The notes under the pieces: generated by a model
What the model was told of the DNA's origin: nothing
The model's input: only the letters and a program-made list of their open reading frames with translations
The model's database searches: none
Program-made: the position numbers and the translations under genes
Origin: Chlorobiota bacterium
Lineage (GTDB): Bacteria; Bacteroidota; Ignavibacteria; Kapaibacteriales; NICIL-2
Direction: 5' to 3'
Assembly: GCA_003695605.1 (NCBI GenBank)
Contig: RFIK01000086.1
Span: 1 to 10,208 of the forward strand
DNA length: 10,208 bases
Shown: one piece after another, positions 1 through 6,621 of the stretch
Numbering within the stretch: position 1 is the stretch's first letter
Layout: each line of letters opens with the position of its first letter

Positions 1-591
1 CCAGGGGGATTCGGTATTGATCCCTCGAAGTACCGCGATGAGCAGTACCGCAAGTATTTCCGCAGTGTGGATAAAGCACTTTGCGCCAGCATTGATCGCC
101 CAAACGCGCCGGTGGTCATCATCGGTGTCGTCCGTAACCGCGCGTTGTTTGCAGAGATTCGTTCGTGTGATTATGAAGTCATCGCCGAGCTCGATGGAAG
201 CGTTGAGCGGGAATCGGTGCACCAACTTGCCGAGCGAGTACAGCCGGCCCTCGAACAGTATTTCGAGCGTCGCGCTCACTCTGCACTCGAAGAGCTTGGA
301 GCAGCAATCTCGGCGGGACTCTACACCTGTTCACTGGCAGAGATGTGGCACTATTCACACCACGGGCGTGCATCGCTTCTTGTAGTCGAACGCAACTTTG
401 CAGTTGCTGGCCGATGGGACGAGGCAAGGAAAACTTTTACCCTCGTCGAGGACCCCGCCGAGCCAGGCGTTATAGATGACATCGTTGACGACATTATCGA
501 GGCGACGCTCCACCATCAAGGCCGCGTTGTTTTCGTCTCACCCGGTATGCTCAAAGAGTGTGAGCATATTGCGATGGCCCTCCGCTACTAA
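1..591 (+). CDS. baeRF-type (bacterial eRF1-like) protein, 3' part
   Basis: The reading frame is open from the first base of the window, so the gene starts upstream; 196 residues and a TAA stop are visible. A GTG lies at 67, but the 22 codons before it read as good protein (GGFGIDPSKYRDEQYRKYF), so I do not treat it as the start. The visible part alternates helices and strands. It ends in a sequence of the type 'H-x-G-x-V-x-x-V.....L......I-A-M-A-L-R-Y', typical of the C-terminal end of the bacterial archaeo-eukaryotic release factor (baeRF) families, relatives of eRF1/Pelota. Members of this group are proposed, not proven, to act in ribosome rescue or translational stress. I see no membrane segment or signal peptide, so a cytoplasmic location is expected. 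Its stop overlaps that of the convergent MarR gene. The family call comes from the overall pattern; the exact baeRF subfamily is not assigned. Confidence 0.6.
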   Translation, partial: PGGFGIDPSKYRDEQYRKYFRSVDKALCASIDRPNAPVVIIGVVRNRALFAEIRSCDYEVIAELDGSVERESVHQLAERVQPALEQYFERRAHSALEELGAAISAGLYTCSLAEMWHYSHHGRASLLVVERNFAVAGRWDEARKTFTLVEDPAEPGVIDDIVDDIIEATLHHQGRVVFVSPGMLKECEHIAMALRY

Positions 592-1184
592 GACTCCACG
601 TGTTCATGCTCGGGGCATTCGACGCGTAACTCGAGCGGAGCTAATTCACGGTCGAGCAGCTGGCAGTAGTACGGTGTCGTCATACGTCGCTCATCATACC
701 GGAGCCAGCGGCAGGTAAAACACATGTGGGGCATCGTAATCACACCGAGCTGGTACAACTGCTTTAGCAGATGCAGCACTGCTTCGTATCCGAGCTCACG
801 GTGGGGAAGGGGTACCTGCATGAGTGCATCTCGGAGCGGCGCATCCCATTCCCGAACACGCTCGAGCACACCTTCACCCTGCGTAGTGAGCTGCACGACA
901 ACCCCGCGCCGATCCACTGGGTTCGGCTTACGCTCAATGAAACCTTTCCGCTCCAGCGCAGCGAGCGTATCGCTCATTGTGGGTGCTGTGACGTTAAGCT
1001 CCGCAGCAAGACTGGTCGGCGATAGAGCTTGTCCCTGGCGGGTTGCACAAAGCATCAACACTTGGAGCTGAATGGGGTAGAGTCCTTCGGCATAGACAGC
1101 GTTCCACTGCAAGCTTCGAAGGACGGCGCTAAGCCGCTCAAGAGCAGCGATAAACTGGTGCTCGTTTGTTCGTTCTACGCTCAT
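588..1184 (-). CDS. MarR-family winged-helix regulator with C-terminal Cys/His cluster
   Basis: A 198-residue protein from the ATG at 1184 (MSVERTNEHQF); an ATG at 1199 would add five residues (MFARG). I prefer 1184 because 1199 lies 3 nt after a strong hairpin; neither start has a clear Shine-Dalgarno. In-frame codons run up to about 1379 but overlap the cytochrome gene and are discounted. The central part is a classic MarR domain: a helix-turn-helix around residues 52-85 (LSPTSLAAELNV, then TAPTMSDTLAALERKGF) and a wing PVDRRGVVVQLT. MarR proteins are dimeric DNA-binding repressors that respond to small molecules or oxidation. After the domain comes a tail with C155-x2-C158, C174 and C190-P-E-H, a likely metal or redox site. 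Its own promoter is not obvious; it may be read through from the cytochrome gene upstream. The target and ligand are unknown. Confidence 0.85.
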   Translation of the reverse strand: MSVERTNEHQFIAALERLSAVLRSLQWNAVYAEGLYPIQLQVLMLCATRQGQALSPTSLAAELNVTAPTMSDTLAALERKGFIERKPNPVDRRGVVVQLTTQGEGVLERVREWDAPLRDALMQVPLPHRELGYEAVLHLLKQLYQLGVITMPHMCFTCRWLRYDERRMTTPYYCQLLDRELAPLELRVECPEHEHVES

Positions 1185-1202
1185 ACCACGTGCAAACATA
1201 AA

Positions 1203-1233
1203 CAGGGGCGGGTAAATGCGCTGCCCGCCCCTG
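1203..1233 (-). terminator. Hairpin between the P460 and MarR genes
   Basis: Perfect 10-bp arms (CAGGGGCGGG at 1203-1212 and CCCGCCCCTG at 1224-1233) enclose an 11-nt loop. On the minus strand the hairpin begins 15 nt after the cytochrome stop and is followed by TTTATGTTTG, a short interrupted T run. It can act as a Rho-independent terminator of the cytochrome transcript, probably a leaky one given the weak T tract. It would also cover the region just before the possible MarR start at 1199. Confidence 0.65.
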
Positions 1234-1248
1234 CGAATGCGCCCACGA

Positions 1249-1740
1249 TTACGGCCGCCACTGGCTGAACACGTAGTCGCGATTTGCTTGACCACTGTGG
1301 CAAGTGTAGCAATCCTTGACGGGGTCCTTGACAACAGGCTCTCGGCTGTCCCCGTTGAATGCCTGGAACCCCCAGCCACCGGTTTCTTTGTACTTTTTCG
1401 CGTTCTTGACCATGACCGCCGTTACCTTCCGTGCACCTTCGCTGATCGCGTGATCTGCCTCCGGTGCCTCGAAGAGATCAAAGACGAGAACCGAACCATC
1501 GGGAAACTTCCCGTGCCCTGCCTTGAGCACCTTGAGTGCCTTGTCGTTCGCGTAGATGTGATGGATTCCACCAAATCCATCGTACAGCGGATGCCCCGGA
1601 CGCAGAATCAACGTTTTGACATGCGTCCACGAACGATAGCCCTCAGGATAGGGCACCGATGGTGAGCCGCTCCCAGCGGCAAATCCAACCAGTGCTGCTG
1701 TAGCAGCAACGAGTACCGACGAACCGAGAATCCAACGCAT
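1249..1740 (-). CDS. Cytochrome P460-family haem protein, secreted
   Basis: A 163-residue protein starting at the ATG at 1740, chosen because GGAGGT lies 5 nt upstream; an in-frame extension to 1782 ignores this site. Residues 4-23 form a hydrophobic signal peptide, so the protein should be exported to the periplasm. The body carries the P460 pattern: PYPEGYRSW, FGGIHHIYAN (57-65), GKFPDGSVLVFDL (77-89), EGARK, then TGGWGF. A single haem c site CYTCH is at residues 144-148, near the C-terminus. Family members bind a haem cross-linked to a lysine and oxidise hydroxylamine or bind NO; many homologues lack proven activity, so the substrate here is open. The cross-linking lysine cannot be picked by eye. 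It has its own promoter (1803-1831), and the MarR gene follows on the same strand behind a hairpin. Confidence 0.85.
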   Translation of the reverse strand: MRWILGSSVLVAATAALVGFAAGSGSPSVPYPEGYRSWTHVKTLILRPGHPLYDGFGGIHHIYANDKALKVLKAGHGKFPDGSVLVFDLFEAPEADHAISEGARKVTAVMVKNAKKYKETGGWGFQAFNGDSREPVVKDPVKDCYTCHSGQANRDYVFSQWRP

Positions 1741-1745
1741 CGTAG

Positions 1746-1751
1746 ACCTCC
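1746..1751 (-). promoter_or_regulatory. Strong ribosome binding site of the P460 gene
   Basis: GGAGGT on the minus strand, 5 nt before the ATG at 1740. It fixes the start of the cytochrome gene and is the only near-consensus Shine-Dalgarno in the window. Confidence 0.8.
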
Positions 1752-1802
1752 AAGAACAGTGGAACATACTGAGACGGAGCATTAGGACTCCTTACAGATG
1801 CA

Positions 1803-1831
1803 AAAATACAATGTACACCTGCTTATGCCAA
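1803..1831 (-). promoter_or_regulatory. Candidate promoter of the P460 gene
   Basis: On the minus strand TTGGCA (1831-1826) is followed by exactly 17 nt and TATTTT (1808-1803), a good sigma-70-type pair. The same bases also fit the Bacteroidota-type promoter: TTG, 20 nt, then TATTTTTG (1808-1801, pattern TAnnTTTG). Transcription would start near 1796, giving a leader of about 55 nt that contains the GGAGGT site. Confidence 0.55.
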
Positions 1832-1841
1832 GCCTATGGCA
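1826..1841. promoter_or_regulatory. Short dyad over the P460 -35 box (possible operator)
   Basis: TGCCA, 6 nt, TGGCA is an inverted repeat lying on the -35 element of the cytochrome promoter, where a repressor or activator could act. The arms are only 5 bp, so chance is possible. The neighbouring MarR protein is one candidate binder; this is inference. Confidence 0.3.
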
Positions 1842-1923
1842 CAAAATCGTAAATTGATCGTGTCAATCGGCACATGTTGTGGTTTGCCGGGCTCGATCTG
1901 TGATACGTGAGGTGTATAGAATT

Positions 1924-1946
1924 TGCAAATATGCTGTATATTTGCA
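1924..1946. promoter_or_regulatory. Perfect 9-bp-arm dyad upstream of the winged-helix gene
   Basis: TGCAAATAT (1924-1932), a 5-nt spacer GCTGT, then ATATTTGCA (1938-1946) form a perfect inverted repeat ending 38 bp before the ATG at 1985. The form (two 9-bp half-sites spaced by half a turn) is that of an operator for a dimeric DNA-binding protein. It also contains TATATTTG (1937-1944), a match to the Bacteroidota -7 box TAnnTTTG, although no good TTG -33 box lies at the right distance. No T run follows, so it is not a terminator. Confidence 0.5.
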
Positions 1947-1984
1947 TTCGAATATGTTTCACAGTTTATCAACGTACGAACGCG

Positions 1985-2827
1985 ATGTCAACAAAATCGA
2001 AGCCCAAGGCCACTCTTGCGCAGCGCATTTCCGGTATTCAGCAGATGATTCTGGCGGATGTCCGCGCTGCGCAACACCGCCTCAATCAGGCAGTTGAAGC
2101 AGGTGATTATACGGCTATCCACAATATGCTTGCGCATTTCCAGCGTATCATGGAAATGCGCCAACTATCCGAGAAGTTGTTGGAATTAGCTCGAGCCGAT
2201 AAAGCAACCGCACCGGCAACATCTGCTCCGCAGCCCTCATCCCAACCACCAACCCCTGCGCGAACAAAACAAGCAGCGAATCGCTCCTCGAAAAAGTCGG
2301 ACGCAAAGAAAGCCACTGCGAAAAAACTGAGCGTTACTCCTCAAACAAAAACTGTCCCTCATGACAAACCACCACTGCCAGTAACAACCGTACCAGCGAA
2401 AGCTTCCGTAACGACCGGTTCCGCTCTGCCGCTATCCGGTGAGAATGGCACGTCGGAAGTTTCACCTACACCGACAAAACGGCGGGGGCCGATTCCGACA
2501 GGCCTCCGCACACCAGAGCGCGCCTTCGTCCTCCCAATCCTACAAACACTCGCGGAGAACGGTGGTCAAGCTGAAGCTGCTGCAGTCGTCGAGGGCGTTT
2601 TAGAGCGCATGCGCCACCAGCTCAAACCGAGCGACTTCGAAACCACCGCCACCTCCGACCAGCCGCGATGGAAGGTATCGCTCTATCTGGCACGTTCGAC
2701 AATGGTACGCCAAGGCCTCCTCCGCAGCGATACACCGCGTGGCATCTGGGCTATCAGCGAGCAAGGAGAGCGCTATCTGGTAGAACGCACATCTGAAGTG
2801 AAGCTGCCTACACCAGGTGCACAGTAA
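1985..2827 (+). CDS. Stand-alone winged-helix protein, Mrr N-terminal-type domain
   Basis: A 280-residue protein from the ATG at 1985. An upstream in-frame GTG at 1907 would translate the AT-rich regulatory region and is rejected. No Shine-Dalgarno is visible. Residues 1-72 are predicted helical (IQQMILADVRAAQHRLNQAV, then FQRIMEMRQLSEKLLELARA) and may form a coiled coil. Residues 73-168 are a low-complexity linker rich in Ala, Pro, Thr, Ser and Lys with basic runs. Residues 174-268 match the Mrr N-terminal winged-helix fold: RTPERAF, EGVLERM, QPRWKVSLYLARSTMVRQGL, SDTPRGIWAISEQGERYL. In restriction enzymes this fold sits before a nuclease; no nuclease follows here. The likely role is DNA binding, as regulator or nucleoid protein. 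The gene diverges from the cytochrome gene and converges on clpC. Confidence 0.75.
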   Translation: MSTKSKPKATLAQRISGIQQMILADVRAAQHRLNQAVEAGDYTAIHNMLAHFQRIMEMRQLSEKLLELARADKATAPATSAPQPSSQPPTPARTKQAANRSSKKSDAKKATAKKLSVTPQTKTVPHDKPPLPVTTVPAKASVTTGSALPLSGENGTSEVSPTPTKRRGPIPTGLRTPERAFVLPILQTLAENGGQAEAAAVVEGVLERMRHQLKPSDFETTATSDQPRWKVSLYLARSTMVRQGLLRSDTPRGIWAISEQGERYLVERTSEVKLPTPGAQ

Positions 2828-2831
2828 AAGA

Positions 2832-2858
2832 GCGGGGCGACATCAGTGTCGCCCCCGC
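2832..2858 (-). terminator. Terminator of clpC (shared convergent gap)
   Basis: GCGGGGCGACA (2832-2842) pairs with TGTCGCCCCCGC (2847-2858) apart from one bulged C, with a 4-nt loop. On the minus strand it lies about 26 nt after the clpC stop and is followed by TCTTTTA, so it fits a clpC terminator. On the plus strand it lies 4 nt after the stop of the winged-helix gene but has no T run behind it, so it would serve that gene only weakly. Confidence 0.65.
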
Positions 2859-2884
2859 GGTGGATCTCTCACTAACTTTCCTCG

Positions 2885-5383
2885 CTATTCATCTGTTGCG
2901 GCGAAGGCGGGAGCAGCTTCTTCCGGCTTCGCTTCTGTAAAGCGAAGCGCTTTCCCACTCTGATCGAGCTCTGCAAGAATCACTGTGCCTTCCTTGAACG
3001 TCCCACGCAAAACTTCTTCCGCAAGCGGATCTTCCAAGTACCGCTGGAGTGCGCGTCGAAGCGGGCGAGCACCGTACTTTTCATCGTACCCTTTTTCTGC
3101 AAGGAAATCTTTCGCTTGCTGGCTCAACTGGAGCGTCATGTTTTGCTGTGCCAAACGCTTGTAGAGCCGTTCCAGCTGCAGTTCGATAATCTGGTAGATA
3201 TGCTCTTTCCGGAGCGGACGGAAGATGATGTAGTCATCAATTCGGTTGAGGAATTCTGGGTTGAAGAGCCGTCGCATTGCCTCTTCAATCGTCTGCTTCA
3301 TTGCTTCGTACTTGTCTTCCGCTTCAGGGCCAGCAGCAAAGCCGATTTTTCCACCTGCTTTGAGGTCACGAACCCCAACGTTCGACGTCATGATGATGAT
3401 GGTGTTCTTGAAGTCCACGCGACGACCTAAGCCATCGGTCAAAATCCCATCGTCGAACACCTGAAGCAGGATGTTGAACACATCTGGATGTGCTTTCTCG
3501 ATTTCATCGAGCAGCACAATACTGTATGGTTTGCGACGCACCTTCTCCGTTAGTTGTCCGCCTTCCTCGTAGCCAACATAGCCTGGTGGTGCGCCTATTA
3601 GACGTGAGACGCTGAACTTTTCCATGTACTCGCTCATGTCAATGCGGACGAGTGCATCCTCCGAATTGAACATGAACCGCGCGAGCGCTTTTGCAAGTTC
3701 AGTTTTCCCAACGCCGGTCGGGCCGAGGAACATGAACGAACCGATTGGGCGGGCGGGATCTTTGAGTCCTGCACGAGCGCGGCGAATCGCGCGTGCCAGC
3801 TGTTCAACAGCTTCATCCTGCCCAATGACTTGGCGTTTGAGTTCATCGGCCATCCGGAGGAGCTTGTCGGATTCACTTTCCGCAATGCGGTTGACGGGAA
3901 TCCCCGTCATACTGGCGACGACATCGGCAATGTCATCGGCTGTAACGGTGAAGATCTGCTCAGTCGCTTGCTCTTCCCACTCTTCCTTGGCGCGCTCGAG
4001 CTCGGCTTGGAGTTTCTTTTCCTCATCCCGTAGTGCGGCTGCTTCCTCGAAACGCTGGGCGCGGACGACATCGTTCTTGCGACGACGAACTTCCTCAATC
4101 CGCTGTTCAAGTTCGAGAATTTCCTGCGGCACAGTGTAATTGGCCAGATGCACCCGCGCTCCTGCTTCGTCGAGCACGTCAATAGCCTTGTCGGGGAAGA
4201 AGCGATCGGTGATGTAGCGTTCAGAAAGTCGTACACATGCCTGGATTGCTTCGTCCGTGTAGCGGACGCTGTGATGCTCTTCGTACCGATCCTTGATGTT
4301 CTCGAGGATTTGGAGGGTTTCCTCTGCGCTCGGTGGGTCAACGATGATTTTTTGGAAGCGGCGTTCGAGCGCACCGTCTTTCTCGATGTACTGGCGGTAT
4401 TCATCGAGCGTGGTTGCGCCAATGCACTGGATGTCCCCGCGTGCCAGCGCTGGCTTGAACATGTTCGATGCATCCAGCGAGCCCGATGCGCCACCTGCGC
4501 CGACGATGGTATGGATTTCATCAATGAACAAGATCACATCCTTTGCCTTCTCGAGCTCATTCATGACCGCTTTCATGCGCTCTTCGAACTGCCCGCGGTA
4601 CTTTGTGCCGGCTACGAGTGCGGCAAGATCGAGCGTGACGATGCGCTTGTCGTAGAGCACACGTGGCACTTTCCGCTCGACGATCCGCAGCGCCAGACCT
4701 TCAACAATCGCTGTCTTGCCGACTCCTGGCTCACCGATGAGCACAGGGTTGTTCTTCTTGCGGCGGGCAAGCACTTGAGCAACACGCTCGATCTCACGCT
4801 CGCGACCGATGACAGGGTCGAGTTTCCCTTCGAGCGCAAGTTTGGTCAAATCGCGTCCGAAGTTATCGAGCACCGGTGTTTTGACGCGTTCGGGTGCATC
4901 CTTTTTTCGTGTACGCGTGCCCGAGCTTCCGCGAGGTGCCGCGCTTTTGCCTGATGTGATCGCATCGAGTTCCTTCCGCGCTGCGTCATAGGTAACGCCG
5001 AACTGTGCCAGCACCTGCGCGGCAATGTTGTCCTCATCCCGCAGAAGCGAAAGCAGCAAGTGCTCGGTACCGATGACTTCACTCTTGTAGAGCTTTGCTT
5101 CGAGGTAGGTGATCTTGAGCACTTTCTCAGCTTGCTTGGTTAGCGGGATGTTGCCAATCGTCAGTGTCCCGCTCGTGGTGCGGACGGTGTCCTCGATAGC
5201 TTTCTTGAGACGGAGGAGTTCCACACCCAGATTCCGCAGAATCTTGACGGCAATGCCTTCACCTTCACGGATTAGCCCGAGCAGCAAGTGTTCAGTGCCG
5301 ATGTAGTCGTGCCCGAGCCGGAGCGCTTCCTCGCGGCTGAGGCGAATGACTTCCTGTACGCGGTTCGAAAAGTTGCCGTCCAT
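2885..5383 (-). CDS. clpC: ATP-dependent Clp protease ATP-binding subunit ClpC
   Basis: An 832-residue Hsp100/ClpC unfoldase, full length for the family. It unfolds damaged or tagged proteins in the cytoplasm and feeds them to the ClpP peptidase. Domains: two Clp N repeats (about 1-145); AAA+ module 1 with Walker A GEPGVGKT (217-224), pore loop KYRG (261-264), Walker B ILFIDE (D288, E289) and arginine finger in ALERRF (338-343); a short coiled-coil M domain with a UVR-like stretch (about 420-475); AAA+ module 2 with Walker A GPTGVGKT (554-561), pore loop GYVGY (601-605) and Walker B D626/E627; a ClpP-docking loop I680-G681-F682; and the C-terminal small domain. The start MDGNFSNRVQEVIRLSREEA is the usual one; only a weak TAGGTAA precedes it. 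All catalytic residues are present. No ctsR or mcsAB genes are adjacent. A candidate promoter and leader lie upstream. Confidence 0.97.
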   Translation of the reverse strand: MDGNFSNRVQEVIRLSREEALRLGHDYIGTEHLLLGLIREGEGIAVKILRNLGVELLRLKKAIEDTVRTTSGTLTIGNIPLTKQAEKVLKITYLEAKLYKSEVIGTEHLLLSLLRDEDNIAAQVLAQFGVTYDAARKELDAITSGKSAAPRGSSGTRTRKKDAPERVKTPVLDNFGRDLTKLALEGKLDPVIGREREIERVAQVLARRKKNNPVLIGEPGVGKTAIVEGLALRIVERKVPRVLYDKRIVTLDLAALVAGTKYRGQFEERMKAVMNELEKAKDVILFIDEIHTIVGAGGASGSLDASNMFKPALARGDIQCIGATTLDEYRQYIEKDGALERRFQKIIVDPPSAEETLQILENIKDRYEEHHSVRYTDEAIQACVRLSERYITDRFFPDKAIDVLDEAGARVHLANYTVPQEILELEQRIEEVRRRKNDVVRAQRFEEAAALRDEEKKLQAELERAKEEWEEQATEQIFTVTADDIADVVASMTGIPVNRIAESESDKLLRMADELKRQVIGQDEAVEQLARAIRRARAGLKDPARPIGSFMFLGPTGVGKTELAKALARFMFNSEDALVRIDMSEYMEKFSVSRLIGAPPGYVGYEEGGQLTEKVRRKPYSIVLLDEIEKAHPDVFNILLQVFDDGILTDGLGRRVDFKNTIIIMTSNVGVRDLKAGGKIGFAAGPEAEDKYEAMKQTIEEAMRRLFNPEFLNRIDDYIIFRPLRKEHIYQIIELQLERLYKRLAQQNMTLQLSQQAKDFLAEKGYDEKYGARPLRRALQRYLEDPLAEEVLRGTFKEGTVILAELDQSGKALRFTEAKPEEAAPAFAATDE

Positions 5384-5513
5384 TTGTGTTACCTACAAAG
5401 TCGTTTATTCGATTCGGCGCCTTAGCGGCTCAGCCAAATGCGCCAACACAATGGACGCAGACGAGCCGTGCAGTATTGCAGCGTCGCACTCGCGGTGCAC
5501 GACGCGCCAAAGC
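5384..5513 (-). other. Candidate clpC leader with an internal hairpin
   Basis: If transcription starts about 7 nt after the -10 box at 5520-5525, the clpC mRNA has a leader of about 130 nt with no convincing reading frame. It contains a hairpin at 5481-5505: GCGTCG pairs with CGACGC, and inside this CAC pairs with GTG around a TCGCG loop, with a 2-nt bulge. I recognise no known riboswitch or heat-shock element. The function may be none. Confidence 0.3.
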
Positions 5514-5519
5514 GGCTTG

Positions 5520-5547
5520 ATTCTACTATCGGCACTTCGCAAGTGAA
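5520..5547 (-). promoter_or_regulatory. Candidate clpC promoter
   Basis: On the minus strand TTCACT (5547-5542), 16 nt, then TAGAAT (5525-5520), with 4/6 and 5/6 matches to the sigma-70 boxes. It lies just downstream of the terminator of the preceding transcription unit, where a clpC promoter is expected. The -35 box overlaps a small perfect dyad, CACTTCGCAAGTG (5533-5545), a possible operator. Confidence 0.45.
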
Positions 5548-5588
5548 CATGATCCAACGGGGTCAGTGGGTTGACGTATGCACGAGAC

Positions 5589-5612
5589 AAAAAGCCCTCA
5601 CCGAAGTGAGGG
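5589..5612 (-). terminator. Rho-independent terminator after the FkbM gene
   Basis: On the minus strand CCCTCAC, loop TTCG, GTGAGGG, then CTTTTTG. A 7-bp GC-rich stem closed by a C(UUCG)G tetraloop and followed by five T residues is a textbook intrinsic terminator. It ends the unit containing the FkbM gene and isolates it from clpC. Confidence 0.9.
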
Positions 5613-5646
5613 GAAAGCTGCGGAAAGACTACGGCGTCTTCAGTCT

Positions 5647-5669
5647 GCAAAATTACTTTGTGTCCACTC
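5647..5669. repeat. Direct repeat, left copy
   Basis: GCaAAATTACTTTGTGTCCA plus the three bases CTC. It matches 6840-6862 at 21 of 23 positions, with bases 5650-5666 identical to 6843-6859 (17 bp). This copy overlaps the stop codon of the broken FkbM gene. The same orientation and a distance of 1193 bp suggest boundaries of an inserted segment or the ends of two related vanished elements. Confidence 0.75.
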
Positions 5670-6509
5670 AGCAATGGAGTGGAAGAAAAATGTAGTTATC
5701 GTACGGTGAATTGTACAACTGACCGTGCGGCTCTATGGTTTCCTGTACCGGAATTGCCTTCTTAGAGCGGATAACATACGCTGCGTAGCCGTACCGGATA
5801 ATCTCACGAAAGAGCTCCTCTGGACGTACACCTGCCGCAGGCAACGTAGCGAAATTGATTTCGACGAACAGTATCGGTTTATCGCGTCGGATTACTGTGT
5901 CGGCTCCCCGAATGACATTCAATTCCGCTCCCTCGACATCTACCTTAATCGCATCAATTCTATCAATGTGATTTTCGGCTACGAAACGATCAATTGTTGT
6001 CGTTGGACTTCTGTAACGCGGGAGGTGATCGAGAAGTAGATTGTGCTTACCGCGCCATCAATAGCAATCATTGTTGTTCCTTGCGTATCTGAAAGTGCAC
6101 ATTGATGGCACTCTACATTCGTAGCATGATTGAGAGCAAGATGGTCTTTGAGATGATTACATAAGTCCGGAATAGGTTCAAAAGCGTACACTCTACCATG
6201 AGGACCAACCGTCTTGGATATCAAAAGCGTGTAGAGCCCTAAATTTGCCCCTGCATCAATGACGGTCATCCCCGGTTGCAAATACGAAACAAAAACGTGG
6301 CGTTCGAAGTGTGGTTCTGGACATCGGCCGGCTACCCATCGATCATTGGGATCATTAATTTTTACTTTCATGGAGAAACCGTCCTCGTTTTTCACCATGA
6401 TTGGGTAGGGGTACATCCACCATGCAAGCTTACCGAGCGTACCACGGCCGCGACGAATTGGGGTATGAAGAACATATGCAGCCAGTGCTTTTGCTAACCA
6501 TTCTCTCAT
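5668..6509 (-). pseudogene. FkbM-family SAM-dependent methyltransferase, frameshifted
   Basis: Two overlapping frames together encode one FkbM-type methyltransferase, a family that O-methylates sugars or other small molecules and often sits in polysaccharide loci. The first part begins at the ATG at 6509 (MREWLAKALAAYV; a GTG at 6575 is less likely). It carries SAM motif I VIDAGANLGLYT (83-94) and VYAFEP (107-112), then runs into a TAG at 5979-5981. The second frame supplies the rest: LLLDHLPRYRSPTTTIDRF, then IKVDVEGAELNVIRGAD, then KPILFVEIN and the C-terminus ending at 5668. An in-frame TGA just upstream in the second frame places the break between about 6055 and 5982, most likely near 6030-6050. 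The joined length is 842 nt; adding one base gives 843, so a single-base loss explains it. No long homopolymer is at the site. GC content is lower than in clpC or katG. A sequencing error remains possible. Confidence 0.8.
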
Positions 6510-6621
6510 CGGTCTTTTCGAAAGTCTGATTCCAGCCGTTCGTACTCTCAAGCGGCAACGCGCGCGATTGCCCACGAAAATAACCTAACCTACTCCGTTC
6601 ACTACCGTAGCAGTGCTCTTT

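Noticed and set aside
1185..1379. N-terminal extension of the MarR gene
   Set aside because: It would overlap the cytochrome gene on the same strand in another frame and translate the terminator hairpin; the family domain begins after 1184.
1216..1665. 149-codon plus-strand frame
   Set aside because: Antisense to the cytochrome P460 gene, which has a signal peptide, a CxxCH site and a strong ribosome binding site.
1907..1984. 26-codon N-terminal extension of the winged-helix gene from a GTG
   Set aside because: The codons cover the AT-rich dyad and promoter-like region, and the peptide is unlike the rest of the protein.
4148..4954. 268-codon open frame on the plus strand
   Set aside because: Antisense to the ATPase core of clpC; a shadow of its codon use.
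5405..5674. 89-codon minus-strand frame between clpC and the FkbM gene
   Set aside because: It spans a textbook terminator and the candidate clpC promoter and overlaps the direct repeat; its composition is not protein-like.
5588..5720. Possible CRISPR or tRNA in the gap before clpC
   Set aside because: No repeat-spacer periodicity, cloverleaf or CCA end was found; the hairpins are explained as a terminator and leader structure.
6599..6614. Hairpin CACTACCGTAGCAGTG after the orphan fragment
   Set aside because: The stem has an A-C mismatch and only short paired blocks, with no T run; too weak to call a terminator.
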